Origin: Alphaproteobacteria bacterium | Lineage (GTDB): Bacteria > Pseudomonadota > Alphaproteobacteria > UBA828 | NCBI GenBank assembly: GCA_011523425.1 | Contig: WTGU01000053.1 | Span: 1-48,003 of the forward strand | DNA length: 48,003 nucleotides | Direction: 5' to 3' | Shown here: positions 34,811-42,830 of the stretch, one piece after another | Position numbering within the stretch: position 1 is the first letter of the stretch | Layout: each line of letters starts with the position of its first letter | Position numbers and translations under genes: made by a program | Notes under the pieces: model-generated | Told to the model about the DNA's origin: nothing | Database searches by the model: none | What the model saw: only the letters and a program-made list of their open reading frames with translations

Positions 34811-36165
34811 GCGGCGCCGGCGCGGACGGGCTCGCGGCGGTGCGCGAGCGGATGCGGGCGGACGGCGTGCGCTTCGTGCAGGTCGAGGTGCCCGAGCTCG
34901 ACGGCGGGCTGCGCGGCAAGCTGCTCGCGCTCGACAAGGGCCTTTCCGGCGAGGTCGGCTGGTCCAACATCCTCTACGGGCTGACCACGGCGGACGACGT
35001 CTATCTCTCGCCCTTCTCGTCCTACGAGAACGGGTTTGCGGACATCTACGGCCGCCCCGACCCGGATACGGTGCGCCGGCTGCCGTGGCGCAGGGATACC
35101 GCCGCGGCGATCCTCGACATGCACGATGCCGACGGCACCATGACGCCGGAATGCCCGCGCACGGCGCTCAGGCGCGCGGCCGACAAGGCGGCCGCCATGG
35201 GCTTCGAGCCGCGCTTCGCGCTCGAGTACGAGTGCTTCCTCTACCATGCGGACGAGGATGCCGGCGCGCCCTCGCCGGCCGCGCTCACGCCGGTCTCGCG
35301 CGGGCGCAACGCCTACAGCCTGGTCCGCCTGCCGGCGCTCCGCGCGGTCTTCGAAACGCTGATGCAGCGCATGGAGGACGCGGGCGCGCCGCTGGTCTCC
35401 GCCCATACCGAGCTCGGCCACGGCGCCATCGAGTTCGCGCTGGCGCATGCGCCCGCGCTCGCCGCCGCCGACGGCGCCATGCGCGCCAAGACCTACCTGA
35501 AGGAGCTCTGCGCCGAGCGCGGCATGATCGCGACCTTCATGGCGAAGCTCGATGCCGCCCAGCCGGGCTCCGGGGCGCATGTGCACCAGAGCCTCTGGCG
35601 GGACGGCGAGAATGTCTTCTGGGACGGCACCGGCGCGAGCGAGACGGCCAGGCAGTACGCCGCGGGCCAGCTCGAGCATCTGCCGGCGCTGGCGGCGCTC
35701 TGCATGCCCACCGTCAACGCCTACCGGCGCCGCGGCTGGGAGCACTGGGTGCCCGAGAACGCCTCCTGGGGCGAGGACAACCGCAGCGCGGCGCTCAGGC
35801 TCATCACCCGGCCGCGACCGGGGGGCGTGCGCTTCGAGAACCGGCTGCCGGGCGCCGATTCCAACGCCTATCTCACCATCGCCGGCATGCTGGCCGCCGG
35901 CCTCGACGGCATCGAGCGCCGCCTCGCGCCGCCGCCGCTCAGCACCGGCAACGCGGCGCTCGACGAGCGGTACACGCGGCTGCCCGCCTCGCTGGAAGAG
36001 GCGGTCGAGGTCTTCCAGGCCTCCGCCTTCCTGCGCGGCATCTTCGGCGATCGCTTCGTCGATCACTATGCGCTGTCGCGCCGGGCGGAGCTCGACCTCT
36101 GGCAGGGCTGGCTGCGCAGCCATGTCAGCGCCTGGGAGTACGAGCGCTATTTCGAGACCATCTGA
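34807..36165 (+). CDS. Glutamine synthetase-family ligase (gamma-glutamyl-amine type)
   Basis: A 452-residue glutamine synthetase-fold ligase. Metal-binding ALEYECFLY (about 138-146), HTELGHGAIEF (200-210), the ATP/substrate motif QPGSGAHVHQSLW (252-264), ENASWGEDNRSAALRL, and RFENRLPGADSNAY with its arginine and glutamate are all present. The closing WEYERYFETI resembles PuuA/GlnA-like polyamine or amine ligases rather than true GlnA, and there is no adenylylation-loop tyrosine that I can recognise. ATP-dependent gamma-glutamylation of an amine is the best inference. It is coupled to the Cys-rich gene upstream. No amine permease, oxidase or hydrolase gene sits nearby, so a complete Puu pathway is not encoded here. 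Confidence 0.85.
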   Translation: MSGAGADGLAAVRERMRADGVRFVQVEVPELDGGLRGKLLALDKGLSGEVGWSNILYGLTTADDVYLSPFSSYENGFADIYGRPDPDTVRRLPWRRDTAAAILDMHDADGTMTPECPRTALRRAADKAAAMGFEPRFALEYECFLYHADEDAGAPSPAALTPVSRGRNAYSLVRLPALRAVFETLMQRMEDAGAPLVSAHTELGHGAIEFALAHAPALAAADGAMRAKTYLKELCAERGMIATFMAKLDAAQPGSGAHVHQSLWRDGENVFWDGTGASETARQYAAGQLEHLPALAALCMPTVNAYRRRGWEHWVPENASWGEDNRSAALRLITRPRPGGVRFENRLPGADSNAYLTIAGMLAAGLDGIERRLAPPPLSTGNAALDERYTRLPASLEEAVEVFQASAFLRGIFGDRFVDHYALSRRAELDLWQGWLRSHVSAWEYERYFETI

Positions 36166-36273
36166 GCGGCGGGGCGGCGGGCGGCTTTCCTCGCGCGCCC
36201 TCCGCCCCCATATTGGCTGGAATTGGAGACTTGGCAGCCGGCGCGCCGGCTCCTGCGGGACGAAGGAGGACGA

Positions 36274-36462
36274 ATGACGGACCAGGACACGATCGCGCAG
36301 CGTCTGGAGGCGTTGCGCGCCGAACATCAGACTCTCGACGCGGAAATCGCCGCGCTGGCGGGGCGCGGCGACGCTCTCGAGATCCAGGGACTCAAGCGCC
36401 AGAAGCTCCGCCTCAAGGACGAGATCGCGCGGCTGGAGAGCGAGAGCGCGGCCGCCGGCTAG
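36274..36462 (+). CDS. DUF465/YdcH-family small coiled-coil protein
   Basis: A 62-residue protein of two helices: TIAQRLEALRAEHQTLDAEI and the signature IQGLKRQKLRLKDEIARLE. Its function is unknown; the family is widespread in proteobacteria. ATG 36274 is set by a perfect AAGGAGGA just upstream, rejecting the longer frame from 36223. A perfect 16-bp palindrome (AGCCGGCG then CGCCGGCT, 36236-36251) stands immediately before the ribosome site and could form a hairpin in its leader. Confidence 0.88.
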   Translation: MTDQDTIAQRLEALRAEHQTLDAEIAALAGRGDALEIQGLKRQKLRLKDEIARLESESAAAG

Positions 36463-36600
36463 CAGGGGTTTCCCGGCGGACGCATCGGGCGGGCGGCGAT
36501 AGCCGGAAAGAGCGAAGTCGGATCGCTCAGGCGCAACTCTTTATTATCTCACAATAAATCGGCGGTGCTCGCCGATTCAGCCGCCGCGCGTGGCCAAGCT

Positions 36601-37461
36601 TCAGCCCGCCGGCTTCACGCCTGTCCCGATCCGCACGTGGACGGCGAGCGGGACCTCGTCGCCGTCGCGCAGGCGCTCGAAGCCCGCCGCCACCGCCGCC
36701 TCCAGGGCACGGCGCTCGTCCTCCGTGGCGCCGTCGAGCGCGCGGCCGAAGGTCATCTCGAATTGGGCCTGCCAGAAGGGTGCTGCGGCCGGTACCCGGG
36801 GGGCGAAGCGCACCTCGCTCTCCTCCACCTGCGCGAGCCTGCCGCCGGCCAGCGCGGCGCCGAGCGCGCCGGGCGCCCCGAGCGAGAAGGGGCGCGCGAG
36901 GTCGATCGCCTCCACCCCATCGAGGGGGCCGAACACCGCTTCCGCGGCGGCGACGAAGACGGTGAACATGGTCGTCTCGTCGCGCGGACCCCAGACGAGA
37001 TAGGCCGCCCGCCCGCCGGGTTTCAGCACGCGCGCGGCCTCGGCGCAGGCGCGGTCCGGCGCCGGGCAGAACATCAGGCCGAAGCGGCAGATCACCCGGT
37101 CGAACGCGGCGTCCGCATCGGCGAGCGACAGCATGTCGGCGGTCCGGAAAGTGATGTTGCCGAGGCCCCGGGCGGCGGCGCGCCGGCGGGCGCCCAGCAT
37201 CATCTCCGGGCAGAGATCGGTGGCGAAGACGCGGCCCTCCGCCCCCACCAGCTCGGCGACCGTGAGCGCCGGCTCGCCGGCGCCGGTGGCGATGTCGCAG
37301 ACCCGCTGGCCCGGTCCGACCGCCGCCGCCTCGATGAGCGGCGCGTTCATGCGCGCCGCCTGCTCGGCGAGCTCGTCCGACCGCCGGTCCCAGTGGCGGC
37401 CGCGCGCGGCCCAGTCCGCCCGCACGAGCTCGATCTCCTGCCTGATGCTGTCCGCGTCCAT
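36601..37461 (-). CDS. Class I SAM-dependent methyltransferase, UbiE-like
   Basis: A 286-residue methyltransferase: VCDIATGAGEPALTVAEL (motif I), VFATDLCPEMML, ADMLSLADADAAFDRVICR and AARVLKPGGRAAYLVWGP. It resembles ubiquinone/menaquinone-type and small-molecule methyltransferases; the substrate is unknown. ATG 37461 (MDADSIRQEIEL) is chosen because the longer frame to 37626 reads through repeat copy B. It lies downstream of ubiE-ubiB, separated by the repeat. Confidence 0.85.
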   Translation of the reverse strand: MDADSIRQEIELVRADWAARGRHWDRRSDELAEQAARMNAPLIEAAAVGPGQRVCDIATGAGEPALTVAELVGAEGRVFATDLCPEMMLGARRRAAARGLGNITFRTADMLSLADADAAFDRVICRFGLMFCPAPDRACAEAARVLKPGGRAAYLVWGPRDETTMFTVFVAAAEAVFGPLDGVEAIDLARPFSLGAPGALGAALAGGRLAQVEESEVRFAPRVPAAAPFWQAQFEMTFGRALDGATEDERRALEAAVAAGFERLRDGDEVPLAVHVRIGTGVKPAG

Positions 37462-37508
37462 GGCCGCGCACTCTCCCACCCGCGGCGCGCCTGTCAAGGC
37501 CGTCAGGT

Positions 37509-37701
37509 TAGAGCGCTTCCCTCTCACGCGGATCCAGTCCACTTCTTTGTCGCTCACGGCAGCCGGCCGTCGCGCGATTCCGCGCGCCTGCCGGCGCCGT
37601 CGCGCGTCCACGCGCGCGGAGCGCACGATGCGGGCGCGCCGCAGGGGCGGCGGGCCGCGGTCGCAGCCTGTCGCGTATCCGTCAAAGACGGATACGCTCT
37701 A
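37509..37701. repeat. Dispersed hairpin-bounded repeat, copy B (inverted relative to copy A)
   Basis: A 193-bp copy of the element at 7376-7569, in opposite orientation. Its right end carries the same 11-bp stem (GCGTATCCGTC at 37673-37683 with 37687-37697, loop AAA), and its ends read TAGAGCG...CGCTCTA with TA outermost. The outer TAG on the right is the stop codon of ubiB. The left end (GAGCGCTTCCCTC) has diverged from copy A. It fills most of the gap between ubiB and the methyltransferase gene. Confidence 0.82.
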
Positions 37702-39237
37702 GAGAAACTGTACGGCCAGGAGGGCCGCGAGCAGGCCGGCGATGAGCGCCAGCAGCACCGGCAGCGCGCCGCCGCCCCGCCGGCGGCCGGCCATCGCCTC
37801 AAGGGTAGCGGGCGAAAGGGCGACTCCCTCCTCCAGCCCGTCCAGCACCCGCTCGGCGCGGGCGGCCAGCCGCGGCAGGCGGCCTGCGGCCTCGAAGAGC
37901 TCGGTCGCCGCATCCCTGAGCCGCGCCTCCACGCCGAGGTTCTCCCGCGCCCAGCGCTCGATCAGCGGCTGGGTGAAGACCCACATGTTCTGGTCGGGCG
38001 TGAGGCGGCGGGTCAGCCCCTCAGCCATGAGCATGGTCTTCTGCAGCAGCAGCAATTGCGGCTGGGTCTCCATCTCGAAGGCCTCGGTGATCTGGAAGAG
38101 CTGGCCGAGAAGCTGGGCGATCGATATCTCGTTGAGCGGGCGGCCCAGGATCGGCTCGCCGATGGAGCGGAGCGCTTGAACGAACGCTGCTTTCGAGGTC
38201 CGCCGCGGCACGTAGCCGGCTTCGAGGTGGACCTCGGCCACGCGCTCGTAGTCGCCGATCAGGAAGCCCAGCAGCATCTCGGCGAGATAGCGCCGGGTCT
38301 GGGTGTCGAGCCGGCCCATGATCCCGAAGTCGACCGCGACGACGTTGCCGTCCGCATTCACCAGCAGGTTGCCGGGATGCAGGTCGGCGTGGAAGAAGCC
38401 GTCGCGGAAGGCCTGGTTGAAGAAGGCCTCGGCCGCCTTGCCCAGCACCTCGTGGGGATCGTGGCCTGCGGCCACCAGGGCGTCGCGCTCGTCGATGGGG
38501 ATGCCCTCGACCCGCTCCAGCGTGAGCACGCGGCGGCTGGTGCGCCGCCAGTCGACCGCCGGCACCAGGAAGCCCGGGTCCTCGGCGAAGTTCTGCCGCA
38601 GCTCCGAGGCCGCAGCGGCCTCGAAGCGGAGATCCATCTCGATCATCACGCTCTGGGCAAAGGTGCGGATCACCTCCACCGGGCGCAGCCTGCGCCACGA
38701 GGGAAGCGTCCGCTCGGCAAGCTCCGCCAGCCAGTAGAAGAGCTCGAGATCGCGTTCCAGGGCGCGCTCCACGCCGGGCCGGAGGATCTTGACCGCGACT
38801 GGCTCGCCCGTTGCGGTGACGGCGAAGTGCACCTGGGCGATGGAGGCAGCGGCGACCGGCTCGTCGGTAAACTCCCGGAACAGGCTCTCCAGCGGCACGC
38901 CGAACTCGGATTCGACGATGGCCCGCGCGGCCTTGGCCTCGAACGGCGGCAGGCGGTCCTGCAGGGCCGACAGCGCGGCCGCGGTCTCCTCGCCCACCAG
39001 GTCCGGCCGGGTGGACAGCGCCTGGCCGAACTTGATGAAGCTCGGCCCCAGCACCTGCAGCGCGCCGGCGAGCCGCTGCCCCGGCGAGCCCAGCCTCCGC
39101 TTGCGCGGCGCCATGCCGGCGAGAAAGGTGACGGGCGGCACGAGGCCGTAGTCCCGCAGCAGGAAGAGCGCGTCCCAGCGCCCCAGAGTCCAGGCGATGC
39201 GGAGCAGCCGCCCGATGTTTCTGAGCGCCCGGCGCAT
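37699..39237 (-). CDS. ubiB: Ubiquinone biosynthesis kinase-like protein UbiB
   Basis: A membrane-bound ADCK/ABC1-family atypical kinase needed for coenzyme Q synthesis. The 512 residues contain the KxGQ motif (FIKFGQALSTRPDL), the Ala-rich nucleotide loop (PVAAASIAQVH), VAVKILRPGVE, and the catalytic/metal segment FHADLHPGNLLVN with VDFGIMG. It ends in a hydrophobic tail (LPVLLALIAGLLAALLAVQF) that anchors it. The TAG stop codon coincides with the end of repeat copy B, so the tail may have been trimmed or fixed by that element. It is 10 bases downstream of ubiE. Confidence 0.95.
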   Translation of the reverse strand: MRRALRNIGRLLRIAWTLGRWDALFLLRDYGLVPPVTFLAGMAPRKRRLGSPGQRLAGALQVLGPSFIKFGQALSTRPDLVGEETAAALSALQDRLPPFEAKAARAIVESEFGVPLESLFREFTDEPVAAASIAQVHFAVTATGEPVAVKILRPGVERALERDLELFYWLAELAERTLPSWRRLRPVEVIRTFAQSVMIEMDLRFEAAAASELRQNFAEDPGFLVPAVDWRRTSRRVLTLERVEGIPIDERDALVAAGHDPHEVLGKAAEAFFNQAFRDGFFHADLHPGNLLVNADGNVVAVDFGIMGRLDTQTRRYLAEMLLGFLIGDYERVAEVHLEAGYVPRRTSKAAFVQALRSIGEPILGRPLNEISIAQLLGQLFQITEAFEMETQPQLLLLQKTMLMAEGLTRRLTPDQNMWVFTQPLIERWARENLGVEARLRDAATELFEAAGRLPRLAARAERVLDGLEEGVALSPATLEAMAGRRRGGGALPVLLALIAGLLAALLAVQFL

Positions 39238-39247
39238 GGCGGAGGTG

Positions 39248-40018
39248 CTAGACGCGCCAGCCCGAGTGGAGTGTGGCGATGCCGGCGGAAAGCGGCCGCA
39301 CCCGTACCCCGCCGAACCCGGCGTCCTCCATCATGGCCGAGACCCGCTCGGGCGCAGGGAAGCGCCGGATGCTCTCCACGAGGTAGGCGTAGGCGTCGCG
39401 CTGGCCGGTCACCGCCGCGCCGAGCCACGGGATGACGGCGAAGGAGTAGACCTCGTAGAGGCGATCGAGGCCGGGCGGCGGGCGCGACGAGAACTCGAGG
39501 CAGAGGAAGCGCCCGCCGGGCCTGAGCACGCGCGCGGCCTCCGCCAGCGCCCGCTCGATGCGGGTCACGTTGCGGATGCCGAAGGCGATCGTGTAGGCGT
39601 CGACCGCGCGCGCCGGCAGCGGCAGCGCCTCGGCGTCGCCCACCAGCCAGTCTATGCCGCTCACGAGGCCGGCGTTCCAGGCGCGCTCGCGGCCCGCCTC
39701 CACCATGCCTGCGCTCGCATCGCAGACGATCACCCGGCCCCGGCCCTCCATCGCCCCCAGCACCCGCTGCGCGATGTCGCCGGTGCCGCCGGCGACATCG
39801 AGTACGTCCATGCCGGGGCGGGGGCTAAGCCAAGCCACCATCTCCCGCTTCCAGAGACGGTGGACGCCGCCGCTCATCAGGTCGTTCATGAGGTCGTAGC
39901 GGCCCGAGACGCGGTCGAAGAGGTCGCGGACCAGCCCCGGCTTCTCGTCCTCGCCGACGCGGCGGAAGCCGAAGTCGGTGCCGTCCGTGGCGTCGTGCTC
40001 ACCGCGCGCGGAGGCCAT
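39248..40018 (-). CDS. ubiE: Demethylmenaquinone/ubiquinone C-methyltransferase
   Basis: Adds the C-methyl group to the quinone ring using SAM. The 256-residue protein has VRDLFDRVSGRYDLMNDLMS, VLDVAGGTGDIAQRVL (motif I), GDAEALPLP, AFGIRNVTRIERAL and EAARVLRPGGRFLCLEFS, all typical of UbiE. ATG 40018 is preferred, and ATG 40030 adds four residues. It precedes ubiB in the same operon and is divergent from mutM, the classic mutM-ubiE-ubiB arrangement of alphaproteobacteria. Confidence 0.96.
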   Translation of the reverse strand: MASARGEHDATDGTDFGFRRVGEDEKPGLVRDLFDRVSGRYDLMNDLMSGGVHRLWKREMVAWLSPRPGMDVLDVAGGTGDIAQRVLGAMEGRGRVIVCDASAGMVEAGRERAWNAGLVSGIDWLVGDAEALPLPARAVDAYTIAFGIRNVTRIERALAEAARVLRPGGRFLCLEFSSRPPPGLDRLYEVYSFAVIPWLGAAVTGQRDAYAYLVESIRRFPAPERVSAMMEDAGFGGVRVRPLSAGIATLHSGWRV

Positions 40019-40067
40019 GCAGGCGACCATAGCCCAGCGGCAGAAGGCGCGCTACCGTGGCCACGGC

Positions 40068-40892
40068 ATGCCGGAATTGCCCGAGGTCGAAACCGTGCGC
40101 CGCGGGCTCGCCGCCCGCCTGACGGGCAGGCGCATCGCCGGCGTGACGGTCCGCCGCGCCGATCTCAGGCGTCCGCTGCCGCCCGATCTGGCAGAGGCAC
40201 TCTCGGGCCGGGCGATCCGGGGCTTCGGGCGGCGCGGCAAGTACCTGCTGGTGCATCTCGACGCGGACGCCACGCTCATCGTTCATCTCGGTATGTCGGG
40301 CCGGCTCGCGATCGCGGACGCGCCGAGCGGGAGCGCGCACGAGCACGTGGTCTTTCGCTTCGATGACGGCACGGTGCTGAGCTATGTCGACCACCGCCGC
40401 TTCGGCCTGATGGACCTGGCCCACGCCGGGCGCATCGAGGAGCATGCGCTGCTGCGCCACATGGGGCCGGAGCCCCTCGCGGCCGCCTTCGACGGGCCGG
40501 CGCTGGCGCGGCGGCTCGCCGGCAAGGACACGCCAATCAAGGCCGCGCTCCTCGACCAGCGCGTGGTCGCCGGCCTCGGCAACATCTACGTGTGCGAGGC
40601 GCTCTTCCACGCGGACCTCAGCCCTAGGCGCCGGGCCGGCTCAGTGCAGCGCGTGCGTGCGGCGCGCCTCGCCCGGGCGATCCAAGAGGTGCTCGAGGCG
40701 GCCATCGCCGCCGGCGGCTCGTCGCTCCGGGACTACGTGCAGGCGTCGGGCGAGCTCGGCTACTTTCAGCACCGCTTCGCGGTCTACGACCGGGCGGGAC
40801 TGCCGTGCCCCGGCTGCGACTGCGCCGCCGGCGTGCGGCGCATCGTGCAGGGCGGCCGCTCGACATTCTATTGCGCAAGGCGGCAGCGGTGA
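40068..40892 (+). CDS. mutM: Formamidopyrimidine-DNA glycosylase (Fpg)
   Basis: Excises 8-oxoguanine and formamidopyrimidines. The 274-residue protein starts PELPEVETVRRGL (Pro2 nucleophile and Glu3 after Met removal), has the beta-F lysine in GRRGKYLLVHLD, LIVHLGMSGRL, and the H2TH helices with LLDQRVVAGLGNIYVCEALF. The C-terminal zinc finger is odd: CPGCDC...FYCARRQR has Cys247, Cys250 and Cys269, but the fourth ligand expected near 272 is Arg, and an extra Cys252 is present. ATG 40068 gives the canonical N-terminus. Confidence 0.95.
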   Translation: MPELPEVETVRRGLAARLTGRRIAGVTVRRADLRRPLPPDLAEALSGRAIRGFGRRGKYLLVHLDADATLIVHLGMSGRLAIADAPSGSAHEHVVFRFDDGTVLSYVDHRRFGLMDLAHAGRIEEHALLRHMGPEPLAAAFDGPALARRLAGKDTPIKAALLDQRVVAGLGNIYVCEALFHADLSPRRRAGSVQRVRAARLARAIQEVLEAAIAAGGSSLRDYVQASGELGYFQHRFAVYDRAGLPCPGCDCAAGVRRIVQGGRSTFYCARRQR

Positions 40893-40984
40893 GTTATCAG
40901 GCGTGCCGGACGCCCGTTGCGGCGCCCGGCCGGTAGCGCCTGCCCGTCGAGAATGCAGGCCCCGGCCGCCTGAGGGAGAACGCA

Positions 40985-41758
40985 ATGGCCTATGAAACAA
41001 TTGCCGTCGACCGGCGCGGCCGGGTCGGCCTGATCACGCTGAACCGGCCCAAGGCGCTGAACGCGCTGAACGGCGCGCTGATCACCGAGCTCAACGACGT
41101 CCTCGACAGCTTCGAGACCGAGGAGGGTATCGGCGCCATCGTCATCACCGGGAACGAGAAGGCCTTCGCCGCCGGTGCCGACATCACCGAGATGCGCCGG
41201 CTGAGCTACGTCGACGCCCACGGCAGCGACTTCATCGCCAGGTGGCACCGCATCACCGCCTTCCGCAAGCCGATCGTCGCTGCGGTGGCGGGCTATGCGC
41301 TCGGCGGCGGCTGCGAGCTCGCCATGATGTGCGACATCGTCATCGCCGCCGACAATGCGAAGTTCGGCCAGCCCGAGATCAAGCTCGGCACGATCCCCGG
41401 CGCCGGCGGCACCCAGCGGCTCACCCGCGCCGTCGGCAAGTCAAAGGCGATGGAGATGATCCTGACCGGGCGCATGATGGGTGCCGAGGAGGCCGCGCAG
41501 AGCGGTCTCGCCAGCCGCGTCGTGCCGGTCGCCGACGTGGTGGACGAGGCGGTCGCCGTCGCCGAGCAGATCGCGCATTTCTCGGCGCCTACCGTTGCGC
41601 TGGCCAAGGAGAGCGTCAACCGCGCCTTCGAGACCACGCTCACGGAGGGCGTGCTGTTCGAGCGCGCGGTCTTCTACGCCTCCTTCGCGACCGAGGATCA
41701 GAAGGAGGGGATGGACGCCTTCATCGAGAAGCGCGAGCCGTCGTTCACCAACCGCTAG
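40985..41758 (+). CDS. Enoyl-CoA hydratase (crotonase)
   Basis: Hydrates trans-2-enoyl-CoA to 3-hydroxyacyl-CoA in fatty-acid degradation. The 257-residue protein retains both catalytic glutamates, in [11 protein letters not shown] and [19 protein letters not shown], and the oxyanion residues in [10 protein letters not shown]. It matches the mitochondrial ECHS1/short-chain crotonase type closely, unlike the isomerase-type paralogue at 4486. ATG 40985 follows GAGGGAGA. Its placement beside mutM and rpsT is common in alphaproteobacteria. Confidence 0.95.
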   Translation: MAYETIAVDRRGRVGLITLNRPKALNALNGALITELNDVLDSFETEEGIGAIVITGNEKAFAAGADITEMRRLSYVDAHGSDFIARWHRITAFRKPIVAAVAGYALGGGCELAMMCDIVIAADNAKFGQPEIKLGTIPGAGGTQRLTRAVGKSKAMEMILTGRMMGAEEAAQSGLASRVVPVADVVDEAVAVAEQIAHFSAPTVALAKESVNRAFETTLTEGVLFERAVFYASFATEDQKEGMDAFIEKREPSFTNR

Positions 41759-41802
41759 AAGGCGCAGGGGCGCCCCGCGGCCTGTCATCGCCGCCGGCGC
41801 CG

Positions 41803-41830
41803 TTGACGCCCGATCAAGGCGTGGTATAAG
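41803..41830 (+). promoter_or_regulatory. Sigma-70-type promoter of rpsT
   Basis: TTGACG (41803-41808), a 16-bp spacer, and TATAAG (41825-41830), 30 bases before the rpsT ATG. Five of six bases match consensus at each hexamer, fitting a strongly expressed ribosomal protein gene. Confidence 0.72.
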
Positions 41831-41860
41831 GCCGCGCCACCACGGGAGAGGCCTCCGCCC

Positions 41861-42130
41861 ATGGCCCATTCACGCCAAGCCCGCAAGCGGGTCCGGCAGA
41901 ACAAGCGCCGCGTCGCGGTCAACCGCAACCGGCTCTCGCGCATCCGCAGCTTCATCCGCCGGGTGGAGGAGGCGATCGCCAGCGGCGACAAGGGCCGGGC
42001 CGAGCAGGCGCTGCGCGAGGCGCAGCCCGAGATCATGCGGGGCGTCACCAAGACGGTGCTGCACCGCCGCACCGCCGCGCGCCGGGTCTCCGGTCTCGCG
42101 CGCCGGGTGGGCGCGCTCCCCGACGCCTAG
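41861..42130 (+). CDS. rpsT: 30S ribosomal protein S20
   Basis: An 89-residue basic protein binding 16S rRNA at the base of the small subunit. [20 protein letters not shown] at the N-terminus and a C-terminal [20 protein letters not shown] are the S20 signatures. The gene lies just upstream of dnaA, as in several alphaproteobacteria. The TAG stop codon coincides with the start of a divergent copy of the dispersed repeat. Confidence 0.96.
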   Translation: MAHSRQARKRVRQNKRRVAVNRNRLSRIRSFIRRVEEAIASGDKGRAEQALREAQPEIMRGVTKTVLHRRTAARRVSGLARRVGALPDA

Positions 42131-42290
42131 GGCGCTTCCGTCCCCATAGGGTGGCGCTCCGCCACTCTGTCGCTCTCGGCAACCGGCCGCACAGCGCTTC
42201 CGCGCGCTGTTCGGCGTCCTCTTGCTCTGCGCGCCGTTCGGCGCGACGCGCGGGCGCGGGATGGTGTCCTGCACCGGTCACGATGGGGTG
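42128..42290. repeat. Divergent copy C of the hairpin-bounded repeat
   Basis: Beginning on the TAG stop codon of rpsT, TAGGGCGCTTCCGTCC matches the left end of copy B (TAGAGCGCTTCCCTCT). The segment from 42169 (TGTCGCTCTCGGCAACCGG) aligns with TGTCGCTCACGGCAGCCGG in copy B and continues for about 50 bases at roughly 70% identity. The far hairpin end is not recognisable, so the right boundary is approximate. Confidence 0.5.
42148..42168 (+). terminator. Hairpin after rpsT
   Basis: A 9-bp stem (AGGGTGGCG with CGCCACTCT, one G-T pair, loop CTC) 17 bases past the rpsT stop. No T tract follows, so termination is only a suggestion. It lies inside repeat copy C. Confidence 0.4.
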
Positions 42291-42830
42291 CGTTTCGGCT
42301 CGCCGGGCGGGGGCGTCGCTGCGGCGCAGCCTGTCAATTCGGCTATCCCGGCCGCCGCCATCGGCATGGAGCGGCGGCGTGGTTCCGTTCCCGGCACAGC
42401 GCCAACGATTTAAGGCATACCGTTCAACCGGGCAGCCAAGAGCGAGCCTTGGAAACGACGCTCAGATTTTTCGCCGGTTCCGCTTTCGGACCTGTTGTCA
42501 GCCGCGTCTTCGCCCTTTAGCCTAACCGCCACATATCGCCGGAGGTGTCGCCGGCGGTTTGAAAAGCAAGATATCACTGACGTTCGATACGGCGCGACAA
42601 GTACGGCTTGTCCGCAACAGGGGAGAGTTGCGCCGTCTGTTGAAGTCGCGTCGGTGCATAAGAACAAAAACGGGGATTAGGGGGGTGATATTAGCAACAT
42701 TTACGCCGTTGCGGCGCGCGCCGCGCCGTGATGGGAAGCGGCCCGTGAGCGCCCGCTCCGGTGCCGAACAGCATTCCCGCCGGTGGCGCATCCGTCCGGC
42801 CGGCCGCCGCCCGTGACCGAGAGGCCAGCG
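42291..42830 (+). promoter_or_regulatory. dnaA upstream region; candidate regulatory/origin-like segment
   Basis: These 540 bases before dnaA hold no convincing gene. From about 42410 to 42715 base composition is clearly richer in A+T than the surroundings. It contains a possible promoter (TTGTCA 42495-42500, 17 bp, TAGCCT 42518-42523). Two DnaA-box-like 9-mers are present: TTGTCCGCA at 42608-42616, and TTATGCACC on the minus strand at 42653-42661 (one mismatch to TTATNCACA). Two dyads, CGCAAC-N8-GTTGCG (42613-42632) and GCAAC-N9-GTTGC (42694-42712), lie 81 bp apart. This could control dnaA or be part of an origin; neither is proved. Confidence 0.45.

Noticed and set aside
37462-37626. N-terminal extension of the methyltransferase at 36601-37461
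   Set aside because: The added residues come from repeat copy B in a chance open frame; the proper start is MDADSIRQ.
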